This document shows positions 42,089 to 50,308 of a DNA stretch of 64,000 bases, in pieces. Made by a program: the position numbers and the translations under genes. The notes below the pieces were generated by a model that was not told the DNA's origin, ran no database searches, and worked only from the letters and a program-made list of their open reading frames with translations. This DNA comes from Clostridiales bacterium. Lineage in GTDB: Bacteria > Bacillota > Clostridia > Lachnospirales > Lachnospiraceae. The DNA lies in assembly GCA_018365455.1 (NCBI GenBank), contig JAGZJZ010000008.1:117977-181976 (forward strand), read 5' to 3'. The first letter of the stretch is position 1. Every line of letters begins with the position of its first letter.

Positions 42089-42976
42089 ATGAAAAGAAAA
42101 TCAAGCAGTGCAGTAATGTCAAAATTAATTTATCTGGTGCCCGCTCTGGTCGTAATCCTCATTTTCTTTATGTGGCCAATCATAATGACAATTTACTATT
42201 CCTTTACGAATCTGGCGCTGACCGGAACGGCGGCTGCCAATTTGGAATTTGTGGGCCTGGAAAATTATAAAAAGCTGCTGGATGATCCGGCAGTGATAAA
42301 CAGTATAATCATGACGTTGATTTTTACGGTTGGATCCGTGGCAGGACAGAGCCTGCTTGGATTTATCATCGCATATCTGATGAAACATAAAAATAAAACC
42401 TTCCGAAGAATTGTGGGACCTATAATTTTAGCAGGGTGGGTCATGCCGGAAATCGTGTGTGCGGTATGTGCATATTCCTTTTTCAATGACAAGGGAACCT
42501 TAAATGCAATACTATCCCTGGTTGGCATTTCCAAAATACCATGGCTGTTTAAGTATCCGATGTTTGCTGTTATTCTGGCGAATATCTGGCATGGAACCGC
42601 GTTCTCTATGATGGTATATCAATCGGCACTGGATAACGTATCGGAAGAAGTACAGGAGTCGGCAAAATTAGATGGAATCAGCAGTCTGCAGAATATATTC
42701 TATATTATACTGCCGATCATCAAAGAAACCATAATGACCAATACCATGCTGATTACCCTTATGACACTGGGTGGCTTTGGAATGATCTACGTTATGACCG
42801 GAGGCGGACCGGGTACGGCTACCCAGACTTTGCCGGTACTGATGTATATCCGGGCATTTAAGAACTATCAGCTTGGGTACGGCACGGCGATTTCTATGAT
42901 TTTACTTGTGCTTTCTGTCCTGTTCAGTATTTTCTATACCCGGATTGCCGGAAAAGAAATGGAGGAAGGGTCATGA
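42089..42976 (+). CDS. Sugar ABC transporter permease, MalF type
   Basis: A 295-residue permease with six predicted helices. The EAA loop is ESAKLDGISSLQNIFYIILPII, followed by GGFGMIYVMTGGGPGTATQTLPVLMY. The first helix (LIYLVPALVVILIFFMWPIIM) follows a short basic N-terminus. It begins 36 bases after the binding-protein stop and overlaps the next gene by ATGA. Confidence 0.92.
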   Translation: MKRKSSSAVMSKLIYLVPALVVILIFFMWPIIMTIYYSFTNLALTGTAAANLEFVGLENYKKLLDDPAVINSIIMTLIFTVGSVAGQSLLGFIIAYLMKHKNKTFRRIVGPIILAGWVMPEIVCAVCAYSFFNDKGTLNAILSLVGISKIPWLFKYPMFAVILANIWHGTAFSMMVYQSALDNVSEEVQESAKLDGISSLQNIFYIILPIIKETIMTNTMLITLMTLGGFGMIYVMTGGGPGTATQTLPVLMYIRAFKNYQLGYGTAISMILLVLSVLFSIFYTRIAGKEMEEGS

Positions 42977-43788
42977 GGGAAAAAAGAAATAAAATCATTG
43001 CCTATGCGGCGTTAAGCATCATAGCAGTAGTATTTCTTCTGCCTCTCTGCTGGGTTGTGCTGGCGTCGGTTGACGCCACAGCCAACCTCTCTGTGAAGGC
43101 ACCGGATTTTACGCTGGAGAACTATAAAAGTGTACTGACCAATAAGTCCAACTATTTGTCATTTCTGAACGGGTTTGTCATTTCCTTTGGACAATCCGTA
43201 TTGGTGGTGCTTCTTGCGGGACTTGCGGCTTATCCGTTATCCAGGTATGAGATGAAGCATAAAAAACTGTTTATGCTTTCCATGCTGTTTATGACATCTC
43301 TGCCCATCGCAACAATAATGGTACCTGTTTACAAAATGTTTTTGACGGTAAAGTTATATGACAACCTGTTTGGTGTTATCTTGTTTATGACGGCATCGTC
43401 CATGCCCTACTCCATATGGATGATGAAGAACTTTATGGATGCAGTGCCTATGGAACTGGAAGAAGCCGCCTGGGTAGACGGCGCAGGTAAGTTAAAGGGA
43501 ATTCAGAAGGTGATTGTACCCCTTATGGTACCGGGAATATTCACAATTGCCATCTATACGTTTTCCGGAAGCTGGGGGAATTTTCTCGTGCCGTTTATCC
43601 TCATATCCAGCAGTGAGAAGTATCCGGCGGCAGTTACGCTGTATCAGTTTTTCGGCACACATACCGTTTCCTATGGTCTCCTGGCATCATTTTCCATCAT
43701 CTATGCGCTTCCCTCCATCATACTATACGTGTTGACGCAGAGATATATGTCCAAGGGATTCAGCATGCAGGGCGGAACGAAAGGTTAA
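42973..43788 (+). CDS. Sugar ABC transporter permease, MalG type
   Basis: A 271-residue partner permease. It shows TSLPIATIMVPVYKMFLTVKL, the EAA loop EAAWVDGAGKLKGIQKVIVPLMVPG, and an ending of QRYMSKGFSMQGGTKG, all normal for the CUT1 inner-membrane subunit. GGAGGAAGGG precedes its start inside the previous gene. The mannosidase gene follows after 17 bases. Confidence 0.92.
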   Translation: MREKRNKIIAYAALSIIAVVFLLPLCWVVLASVDATANLSVKAPDFTLENYKSVLTNKSNYLSFLNGFVISFGQSVLVVLLAGLAAYPLSRYEMKHKKLFMLSMLFMTSLPIATIMVPVYKMFLTVKLYDNLFGVILFMTASSMPYSIWMMKNFMDAVPMELEEAAWVDGAGKLKGIQKVIVPLMVPGIFTIAIYTFSGSWGNFLVPFILISSSEKYPAAVTLYQFFGTHTVSYGLLASFSIIYALPSIILYVLTQRYMSKGFSMQGGTKG

Positions 43789-43805
43789 AGAAAGAAGGTG
43801 TATTA

Positions 43806-46628
43806 GTGAATACAATTGAGAAGTATCTGAAACTGAAAGAGAAAAAAGGAAAAAATTATTGGGAAGAACGTATTCTTGCCCAGCTGGGATACCTGATTCA
43901 GTTAAAAAATGGGGAGATTCCAACTGATACGGCGGAGGTAATCGAACATCTTTACCAACAGGAGAAAGAAGAGGGGGCAATTACAAAACAGGAAGCATCT
44001 GCTGCAGAAGAGAAACTGCTCCATTACAAAGAGTCTGCTAAGAAATTAAGTGTCATCTGTGCAGGGCATGCCCACATTGACATGAATTGGATGTGGGGAT
44101 ACCAGGAAACCGTGTCTGTTACCATTGATACCTTTCAGACCATGCTGAATCTGATGCGGGAATACGAAGATTTTACATTTTCCCAGTCCCAGGCGTCTAC
44201 CTATGAGGCAATTGAAAAATATTGTCCCGATATGCTGCCTGAGATCAGAGAACAGATTAAACGAGGAAAATGGGAAGTTACGGCATCAACCTGGGTGGAA
44301 CCGGATAAAAATATGACCGGTACGGAGAGTATGGCCAGGCATATTCTATATACGAAGCAGTATCTGTCCAAGCTTCTGGAGCTGCCGGAAGAGGCTCTGG
44401 AGCTGGACTTTGAGCCGGATACCTTTGGACACAGCGCCTGTGTGCCGGAAATCTTAAATCAGGGCGGCATTAAGTATTACTACCACTGCAGAGGCTTTGA
44501 TAAGTATATGCTCTACAACTGGGAAGCACCTTCCGGAGAAAACGTTTTGGTATACCGGGAACCGACCTGGTATCTGGGACCCATTGAATATGACATGATG
44601 CTGAACGTTCCGGATTTCTCCAGAGAGAATCATACCGATACCATGTTAAAAGTATACGGAGTAGGAGATCATGGCGGCGGACCCACCAGAAGAGATATCG
44701 AGCGGATCAGGGATATGAGCAGCTGGCCCCTGATGCCGGATATTCGTTTTGGAACCATGCATGAGTTTTTCCATGCAGTAGAAAAGGACAGAGAACGGTT
44801 CCCCGTAGTTAAAGGAGAATTAAATTATGTACTGACCGGATGCTATACAACACAGGCGAGAATTAAAATGGCTAACCGCATCGGCGAGGATAAGCTTTAT
44901 GATTCGGAAACACTTTGTACTATGGGGGCACAGTTAACCGGTAACCACAGACTGACAGACCGGCTGGATCGGGCTTGGAAAAATGTATTGTTTAACCAGT
45001 TCCATGATATTCTGCCCGGCTCCGGCGTCATTGAAACAAGAGAACATGCAATGGGACTGTTCCAGGATACGCTTACCATCTCCATGGCAAATGCAAACCG
45101 GGCGATGCGGGCAATCAGTGAACGTATCGATACCAGTATCTTTGGAGGGGGTGGGGACAAAGACTCCATGTCCGAAGGAGCAGGCGTGGGCTATGGTACC
45201 GGACAGACGGAAGACTGTTACGGAAATGAAGGCGACGACCGTTTTGGTTTCTCCAGTACCCATAGAGGAAGTGGAGACACAAGGGTTTATACTCTGTTCA
45301 ATACCACCCAGTACAGGAGAAAAGAACTTGTGGAAATTACCCTGTGGGACCCGGATTTCCCGGCGGATGAGATTAGGGTTCTGGATGAAAGGGGAAAAGA
45401 GGTTCCCTGGGAACTTAAAGGAGAAGGATTTCATTACTGGCAGCACCATTACCTGAAACTGCTGTTTATGGCAGAGGTAGGACCAGTCGGATATGCATCT
45501 TACTGCGTGAAGCATACGCCTGCCCAGGCAGAAAAGCTTCCGGTAAGACAGGACCCGAGGGTTCATGATATGGAGGACGGAACTTATATTCTGGAAAACG
45601 ATCAGGTCCGTGCGGTATTTGATACCAGAACAATGAAATTATTATCCTTCGCCGGTTTAAACGGCGGAAAAGAACTGATAGATGAGCAGAATCCATCGGC
45701 TTATTTCCGATACGTAGAAGAAAGTGATACCGAGGAAATGACCGCATGGATCGTTGGACGGTATTCCAGAATCACAGATGTCAATGAAGAGGCATTTGTC
45801 AAGGTGACCGGTAAAAAACTCACGGGTCTGAACCGTTACCTGGTTTATGAAATGGAATATGAAAAATTCAGGCTGAAGGTCAAGATCATTTTAAATGCAG
45901 GCGATACCTTAATTCGCTACAAAATAAAGCTGGACTGGCTGGAAACAGGAGAGAAAAATAAGAAAATCCCACAGCTTCAGTTCTATACACCTTTTGGCTA
46001 TGAAGCGGAAGAGTTCCTCTATGATATACCGGCAGGTTCCGTTTTAAGAAAAGAACTGGGTCATGACGTTCCCGCCATTTACTATGGAGCCCCAATCCCG
46101 AAAATCGGAGATACCGCAATAATGGTGACAACGGATTGCAAATACGGCTACCGGGGCAAAAACCAGGCGCTGTCAGTGGATCTGGTAAGAGGATCATTTG
46201 ATCCGGATCCGTATCCGGATCTGGGAGAACATTTTATCAATATTGGCATAGGTATCGAAAAGGATTACAGCAGAGAAAAGTTCTTAAAGGCAGCAATCCG
46301 ATTCTCGCATCCTATTTATGCAATGTCGGGTACGATTCATGGAGGCACGGCAAAACAAAAAGAAAGTTTCATGGAAGTTACCGGAAATGTAAAGATTTCT
46401 TCTGTCAAAGCAGCTGAAGATGGAAGCAATGCTGTGGTAGTCCGGGTGTATAGCTGCAGTGATGTCCAGGAAAGGGTAAGCCTCAAATTTTTAGAAAAAC
46501 CGTTATCTGCCGGATTTACCTGCCTGACAGAAAAAGAATGTGAAGAATCAGCGGTTGAAGTAGATGGATGTGAGGTGAAGGCAGCACTGCCCAAATATGC
46601 GCTCCGTTCTATAAAGGTATGTTTTTAA
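43806..46628 (+). CDS. Alpha-mannosidase, glycoside hydrolase family 38
   Basis: A retaining zinc-dependent alpha-mannosidase of 940 residues without a signal peptide, so cytoplasmic. The N-terminal catalytic barrel has AGHAHIDMNWMWGYQE (zinc His/Asp), the nucleophile Asp in DFEPDTFGHSACVPE and the zinc His in LFNQFHDILPGSG. The middle and C-terminal beta domains follow (from about residue 500). A Gly/Asp-rich insertion near 445-480 separates them. The GTG start at 43806 is preceded by AAGAAGGTG; no better ATG is present. Imported mannosides would be cleaved to mannose, which the isomerase at 49373 could turn to fructose. Confidence 0.93.
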   Translation: MNTIEKYLKLKEKKGKNYWEERILAQLGYLIQLKNGEIPTDTAEVIEHLYQQEKEEGAITKQEASAAEEKLLHYKESAKKLSVICAGHAHIDMNWMWGYQETVSVTIDTFQTMLNLMREYEDFTFSQSQASTYEAIEKYCPDMLPEIREQIKRGKWEVTASTWVEPDKNMTGTESMARHILYTKQYLSKLLELPEEALELDFEPDTFGHSACVPEILNQGGIKYYYHCRGFDKYMLYNWEAPSGENVLVYREPTWYLGPIEYDMMLNVPDFSRENHTDTMLKVYGVGDHGGGPTRRDIERIRDMSSWPLMPDIRFGTMHEFFHAVEKDRERFPVVKGELNYVLTGCYTTQARIKMANRIGEDKLYDSETLCTMGAQLTGNHRLTDRLDRAWKNVLFNQFHDILPGSGVIETREHAMGLFQDTLTISMANANRAMRAISERIDTSIFGGGGDKDSMSEGAGVGYGTGQTEDCYGNEGDDRFGFSSTHRGSGDTRVYTLFNTTQYRRKELVEITLWDPDFPADEIRVLDERGKEVPWELKGEGFHYWQHHYLKLLFMAEVGPVGYASYCVKHTPAQAEKLPVRQDPRVHDMEDGTYILENDQVRAVFDTRTMKLLSFAGLNGGKELIDEQNPSAYFRYVEESDTEEMTAWIVGRYSRITDVNEEAFVKVTGKKLTGLNRYLVYEMEYEKFRLKVKIILNAGDTLIRYKIKLDWLETGEKNKKIPQLQFYTPFGYEAEEFLYDIPAGSVLRKELGHDVPAIYYGAPIPKIGDTAIMVTTDCKYGYRGKNQALSVDLVRGSFDPDPYPDLGEHFINIGIGIEKDYSREKFLKAAIRFSHPIYAMSGTIHGGTAKQKESFMEVTGNVKISSVKAAEDGSNAVVVRVYSCSDVQERVSLKFLEKPLSAGFTCLTEKECEESAVEVDGCEVKAALPKYALRSIKVCF

Positions 46629-46660
46629 AGCAGGCTGAAAATATTATTTGGGGATAATGC

Positions 46661-46760
46661 ATACCGCAGACCCGTCTGCGGTATGCAAGGGGCATAAGTA
46701 TGGAACAAAAAGCGTTCCATACTTTTTATTGAAGCAGTACCGCAGACCCGTCTGCGGTAT
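46661..46760 (+). repeat. Repeat family D, copy 1 (duplicated unit) before the UroD-like gene
   Basis: Order: hairpin ATACCGCAGAC..GTCTGCGGTAT (46661-46684), hairpin AGTATGGAAC..GTTCCATACT (46697-46723), then the first hairpin again (46737-46760). A 42-bp direct repeat with 76-bp period includes AAGGGG, seven bases, and ATG. The second instance is the real start of the next gene. The first opens a 10-codon frame, MEQKAFHTFY (46700-46732). Confidence 0.85.
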
Positions 46761-46775
46761 GCAAGGGGTATAAGT

Positions 46776-47921
46776 ATGACAAAAAGAGAAATTTTAATCG
46801 ATTATGTAAAAAACGGCGGACAGAGATTTTTGTGCTCGCCGCAGATCGGGGCAGGCGCAGGATTTGATACGAAGATTGCAGAGAAAACCTGGATTGGAGA
46901 TACCACAATTGAGGATACCAGGAATGCCTGGGAGATGTTTGACGTAATCCCGCTTTACAATTATGAACTGCCGCAGCTGCACGAACTCACCCCGAAGCTG
47001 CAGATGAAAAATGTGTGCGGACCGGGAAAAACAGCGGATAGAAGGCTAACCCATAAAAAGTTAATTACAGCGCTGGGTTCTCTTACATCAGAAATCATTG
47101 AAGATGAAGGAAAGGGTGCTTTGGCTGTAAAATATTTTATTACGGAAGAAGAGGAACTTGAAATATTTGAGTATTATCTGGACTGTCTTTTAGAGGTGAA
47201 AGATTTTTCCCCAATTACAGAGGGAGTGAGACATATACGCAAAATAGTGGGAGAAGACAGCGCCCTGGATTTGCAGTGGCCGATGCAGCCCTATGAGCTG
47301 CTTTGTTTTCCAAATACAGTAGATACTGCCGTGTTTGCACTCACTTGTCCGGATATTTTTAAAAGGCTGATGGATAAGATCTTAGAGCTTGATGAAAGGC
47401 TGCTTCTGGCGGTTTCAAAAGGGGGAGCGGACTTTGTTTTTCTGGGAGGACCCGGTTCGGAATTAATATCCCCACAGTATTACCGGGATTATCTGGTTCC
47501 CTACTCGAAAGTCGTCACCGAAATAGCTCATAAGAACGGGCTGCTGGTGTATACCCATATCTGCTCTAAGATTGAGCCAATGCTTTCTCTTGGATTTTAT
47601 AACGAAATGGGGATTGATTTGTTTGAAACACTTTCAGAAGAACCGGTTGGAAATGTAAAGTCTATAGAAGATGCATTTGAAAAATTAGACCCCAAGATCT
47701 GCACCAGAGGAAATATCGGACTGGATAAACTTCTTTTGGGTACACCAGAGGAAATTAAAGAAATAAGTTTTCGAATTCTGGAATCTGCAAAACGGTTGGG
47801 CAGAAAGCACATTCTGGCAGCCAGTGACTATATGTTTTATGATACTCCTGTTGAAAATGTCAGAGCCATGGCAGAAGCAGCAGCCGAGTTCAACGGCTGC
47901 CCTTTAAATGATTTGGAGTAA
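46776..47921 (+). CDS. Uroporphyrinogen-decarboxylase-family protein (MtaA/UroD-like)
   Basis: A 381-residue protein of the UroD/MtaA superfamily. The relevant motifs are GGADFVFLGGPGSELISPQYYRDYLVPY, then YTHICSKIEPML, an H-x-C pair that fits the thiol-zinc site of the methyltransferase branch. A later Cys in KICTRGNIGLDKLLLGTPEEIK could be the third ligand. The N-terminal sequence lacks the classical UroD substrate-arginine motif. Its job among mannoside genes is unknown. Its ribosome site and ATG belong to repeat D. It overlaps the convergent ROK gene by 32 bases. Confidence 0.75.
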   Translation: MTKREILIDYVKNGGQRFLCSPQIGAGAGFDTKIAEKTWIGDTTIEDTRNAWEMFDVIPLYNYELPQLHELTPKLQMKNVCGPGKTADRRLTHKKLITALGSLTSEIIEDEGKGALAVKYFITEEEELEIFEYYLDCLLEVKDFSPITEGVRHIRKIVGEDSALDLQWPMQPYELLCFPNTVDTAVFALTCPDIFKRLMDKILELDERLLLAVSKGGADFVFLGGPGSELISPQYYRDYLVPYSKVVTEIAHKNGLLVYTHICSKIEPMLSLGFYNEMGIDLFETLSEEPVGNVKSIEDAFEKLDPKICTRGNIGLDKLLLGTPEEIKEISFRILESAKRLGRKHILAASDYMFYDTPVENVRAMAEAAAEFNGCPLNDLE

Positions 47922-49074
47922 AGAAATGTCCGGCGAAAAATTCGTTTAACAGACAGCAGGCGCTGCCGATTACCGGAGTTTTCATGCCAAAACTGGATTT
48001 TCGAATGGAAATATACTTGTGGCTGGCAGCCAGTATTTTGGCATTTACTTCCTGCTGGATGTATGATACGTAACGATCCGGCAGGTAGTAGCCCTCATGC
48101 CCCAGTATAATAATCTGAGGATCCATCATATTGCAGGTATTTATAATTGCATAGGAAAGTTTTTCCGCCATATCCTGAAAAATTGCATGACATGCCTCCT
48201 GTTTAGAGACGGAAATAAAATCGGAGAAGGTGAGGGAAGGGTCATTGCTGGCGAGCCGCAATTTTTCCAGAATTACCGGCATGTTAATATAGGCTTCCAG
48301 ACAGCCCCTTCTTCCGCAGGAACACAGAGCGCCCTCATAATAAATGCCCATGTGTCCGATTTCTCCCACAAAGCCGCTTTTGTTCTGAAACAGCTTCCCA
48401 TCCGATATAATGCCCGATCCAATGCCATTGGAGATGCCCAGATAGACAAAGTTTTTGGTATCTATACACATTCCAAACAGCTTTTCGGCAAGTGCCGATG
48501 CGTTCATATCATTGTTGACAAATACCGGCATCTGAAAGCAGTCCTCCAGGATAGCCTTAATAGAGTAGTCTGAGATATGGAAGAAATTTGTGGGTTTTAA
48601 AATGACTCCTTTTTCCGCATCCAGAGGTCCGATGGAGGAAACACCGATTCCAAGGATGGTATCGGTTGTCACGGCGGAAGCATCCTGAATCAGCTTTATG
48701 ATTTTCTGTGTGAGGGTATTAGCAGTCTCATCACAGAAAGGGGTAAATTGGTGATATAAGATTTTGCCGGTTATCTCTGTCAGGATACAGTGAACCGCAT
48801 CCCGGGACAGGTAAATTCCAATGACCTTAGGGGCGTCCGGTGCGATATCCAGTTGTACCGGATTTCTCCCGATATTGGTGTTTTCCTCAATCTGAGATTC
48901 ACAGACATAGTGTTCCTCGATCAGTTCATTTACGATGTTCGTCACAGTCATCTTGGATAAATGAATTTTAGAGGCAATCGCTGCCCTGGAATAGTCTTTT
49001 CCCGAAGCGATCAGCTGCAGTATAATGCCGCGGTTTGTATTTTTGACATCTGTGTGATTAACTCCTTTACGCAA
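47890..49074 (-). CDS. ROK-family transcriptional regulator (XylR/NagC type)
   Basis: A 394-residue repressor. It opens RKGVNHTDVKNTNRG, then a winged helix-turn-helix (YSRAAIASKIHLSKMTVTNIVNELIEE) and NIGRNPVQLDI. The ROK domain has LGISNGIGSGIISDGKLF, GEIGHMGI and the zinc motif CSCGRRGCLEAY. The start is set at TTG 49074, 7 bases after GGAGGG. An ATG at 49089 has no ribosome site, and the longer frame crosses a probable operator. A minus-strand promoter (TTGACT, 18 bp, TATAAT) lies at 49232-49203. It probably responds to a free or phosphorylated sugar and controls the mannoside genes. Confidence 0.9.
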   Translation of the reverse strand: MRKGVNHTDVKNTNRGIILQLIASGKDYSRAAIASKIHLSKMTVTNIVNELIEEHYVCESQIEENTNIGRNPVQLDIAPDAPKVIGIYLSRDAVHCILTEITGKILYHQFTPFCDETANTLTQKIIKLIQDASAVTTDTILGIGVSSIGPLDAEKGVILKPTNFFHISDYSIKAILEDCFQMPVFVNNDMNASALAEKLFGMCIDTKNFVYLGISNGIGSGIISDGKLFQNKSGFVGEIGHMGIYYEGALCSCGRRGCLEAYINMPVILEKLRLASNDPSLTFSDFISVSKQEACHAIFQDMAEKLSYAIINTCNMMDPQIIILGHEGYYLPDRYVSYIQQEVNAKILAASHKYISIRKSSFGMKTPVIGSACCLLNEFFAGHFFTPNHLKGSR

Positions 49075-49111
49075 GGTATTGCCCTCCATTAGTATATTGC
49101 TTTTAAAAAAA

Positions 49112-49134
49112 TTTAGTAAATTAAATTTACAAAA
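49112..49134. promoter_or_regulatory. ROK-type operator upstream of its regulator
   Basis: TTTAGTAAATT and AATTTACAAA form an AT-rich inverted repeat like the XylR/NagC sites. It lies in the leader of the ROK gene, downstream of the predicted minus-strand promoter at 49203-49232, so it could act as a roadblock. Confidence 0.5.
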
Positions 49135-49372
49135 TAGTTCCATTAAAATGTTACAGAATAAAAAAACAGGCATCATATAAATAAAAACTCTTTATTAATT
49201 CAATTATAACAAATAGCGGTATTGAGAGTCAACCTATATTTCGTAAAAAAACCAGAGTATGTCAGGTAACAGAAAAATCATATTCGTCAGATGAACACAC
49301 CGCAAAGTGTGATTTTCCTGATGGGTAGAAATAGGAAACTACAGGCTTTGTCATCAGGAAAGGAAAACAATT

Positions 49373-49915
49373 ATGAATAAGAGGGTTTATCAGGAAGTTA
49401 AGGAACAGGCATTAAAATATTATAAGGAAGCAAATATTGTTTTGACACCGGAAGAAGTAGAACGGATCGAGGTGGCGGATTTCGGGTTAAATGATATCTA
49501 CCGGATTGGTCTGGAAAGTGTAGTGTACATAAATACGGACCGTTGCTGTGCAAAAGAAATGGTGCTGCTCCCCCACCAGACCTGCCCGGAGCATCTTCAC
49601 CCATCCGTAGGGTATAATTATGAGGGGAAAGAGGAGACCTTCCGATGCAGGAAGGGAGAAGTATACCTATATGTGGAAGGAGTTCCAACAGAAGATATCA
49701 AAGCCAAACTTTTACCGGATCAGCCAGGATTTACCGTATTTCATGAGATCGGCTTAAAAGAGGGAGAACAATATACCCTGTATCCCAATACCAGGCACTG
49801 GTTCCAGGCAGGAAGAGAAGGGGCAGTTATCAGTGAATTCAGTACCCATTGCTATGATGAGTATGATATTTTTACGGATGGCAGGATTAAAAGGATGCCG
49901 GTGATTGAGGAATAA
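49373..49915 (+). CDS. D-lyxose/D-mannose ketol-isomerase
   Basis: A cupin-fold sugar isomerase of 180 residues, the size of D-lyxose isomerases. Metal ligands are visible in CPEHLHPSVGYNYEGKEE (two His and a Glu) and a late His in NTRHWFQAG. FRCRKGEVYLYVEG and the C-terminal FSTHCYDEYDIFTD are typical. These enzymes interconvert lyxose and xylulose and often mannose and fructose. Next to the GH38 mannosidase module, mannose isomerisation is the likely role. AGGAAAGG precedes the ATG. The promoter is not obvious in the 49177-49372 gap, where the ROK promoter runs the other way. Confidence 0.85.
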   Translation: MNKRVYQEVKEQALKYYKEANIVLTPEEVERIEVADFGLNDIYRIGLESVVYINTDRCCAKEMVLLPHQTCPEHLHPSVGYNYEGKEETFRCRKGEVYLYVEGVPTEDIKAKLLPDQPGFTVFHEIGLKEGEQYTLYPNTRHWFQAGREGAVISEFSTHCYDEYDIFTDGRIKRMPVIEE

Positions 49916-49971
49916 AACATGCCTATCGTATTCCCATATGAATTTACAAGCTGCCAACACAAATTTTGCAT

Positions 49972-50000
49972 TTGACAATTGGACTCAAAAGTAATATTAT
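49972..50000 (+). promoter_or_regulatory. Consensus promoter of the small RNA candidate
   Basis: TTGACA (49972-49977), exactly 17 bp, TATTAT (49995-50000). No start codon with ribosome site follows before the terminator at 50076-50113. Confidence 0.8.
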
Positions 50001-50006
50001 ATGAAA

Positions 50007-50112
50007 CATAAAAGGAATAACCGCCCTAAGTCAGGTAGTTATCCTCATAATAAGGGTTTGTCCTTAACGGACGCTGCCTACCTTGTTGTTGTGAACAGGG
50101 TAGGCTTTTTTT
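50007..50112 (+). ncRNA. Candidate small structured RNA (about 105 nt)
   Basis: Lies between a perfect-spacing promoter and an intrinsic terminator, with no open frame. Hairpin 1 is GGAATAACCGCC/GGTAGTTATCC (50014-50044), with a C-rich stretch CCGCCC. Hairpin 2 is GTCC/GGAC (50060-50072). The terminator stem is GCCTACCTTGTT/AACAGGGTAGGC (50076-50105) plus T7. The AGGTAG of hairpin 1 can instead pair with CTACCT of the terminator, an antiterminator-like option. It could be a trans-acting sRNA or an attenuator; I do not recognise a known family. Confidence 0.6.
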
Positions 50113-50200
50113 ATTTCTGCAAAAAACCAAACAAATTCTAATTGTTCTTCAAAAATAATCCCAGGAAACAAATAAAACCAACAAAAAACAAAAAGAAAAC

Positions 50201-50230
50201 TTGCAAAACCACATCACTTTGTAGTATAAT
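50201..50230 (+). promoter_or_regulatory. Promoter of the diol dehydratase operon
   Basis: TTGCAA (50201-50206), 18 bp, TATAAT (50225-50230), preceded by an A-rich tract (50140-50200) that may act as an UP element. No cobalamin riboswitch is visible between it and the gene. Confidence 0.6.
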
Positions 50231-50308
50231 ACTTATATAATTTTTAGAAACTTACAGTAGAGGTATTTTACAGACAATTACCCGGTACAACGGTTAAAAG
50301 GTGAAAAC

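Noticed and set aside
48097..48573. 158-codon plus-strand frame inside the ROK gene
   Set aside because: Antisense shadow. The minus-strand frame carries complete ROK and helix-turn-helix motifs.
49916..50308. Cobalamin riboswitch controlling the B12-dependent dehydratase
   Set aside because: No B12-box or multi-stem aptamer was found. The structured part is about 105 nt, has its own promoter and terminator, and ends 200 bases before pduC.
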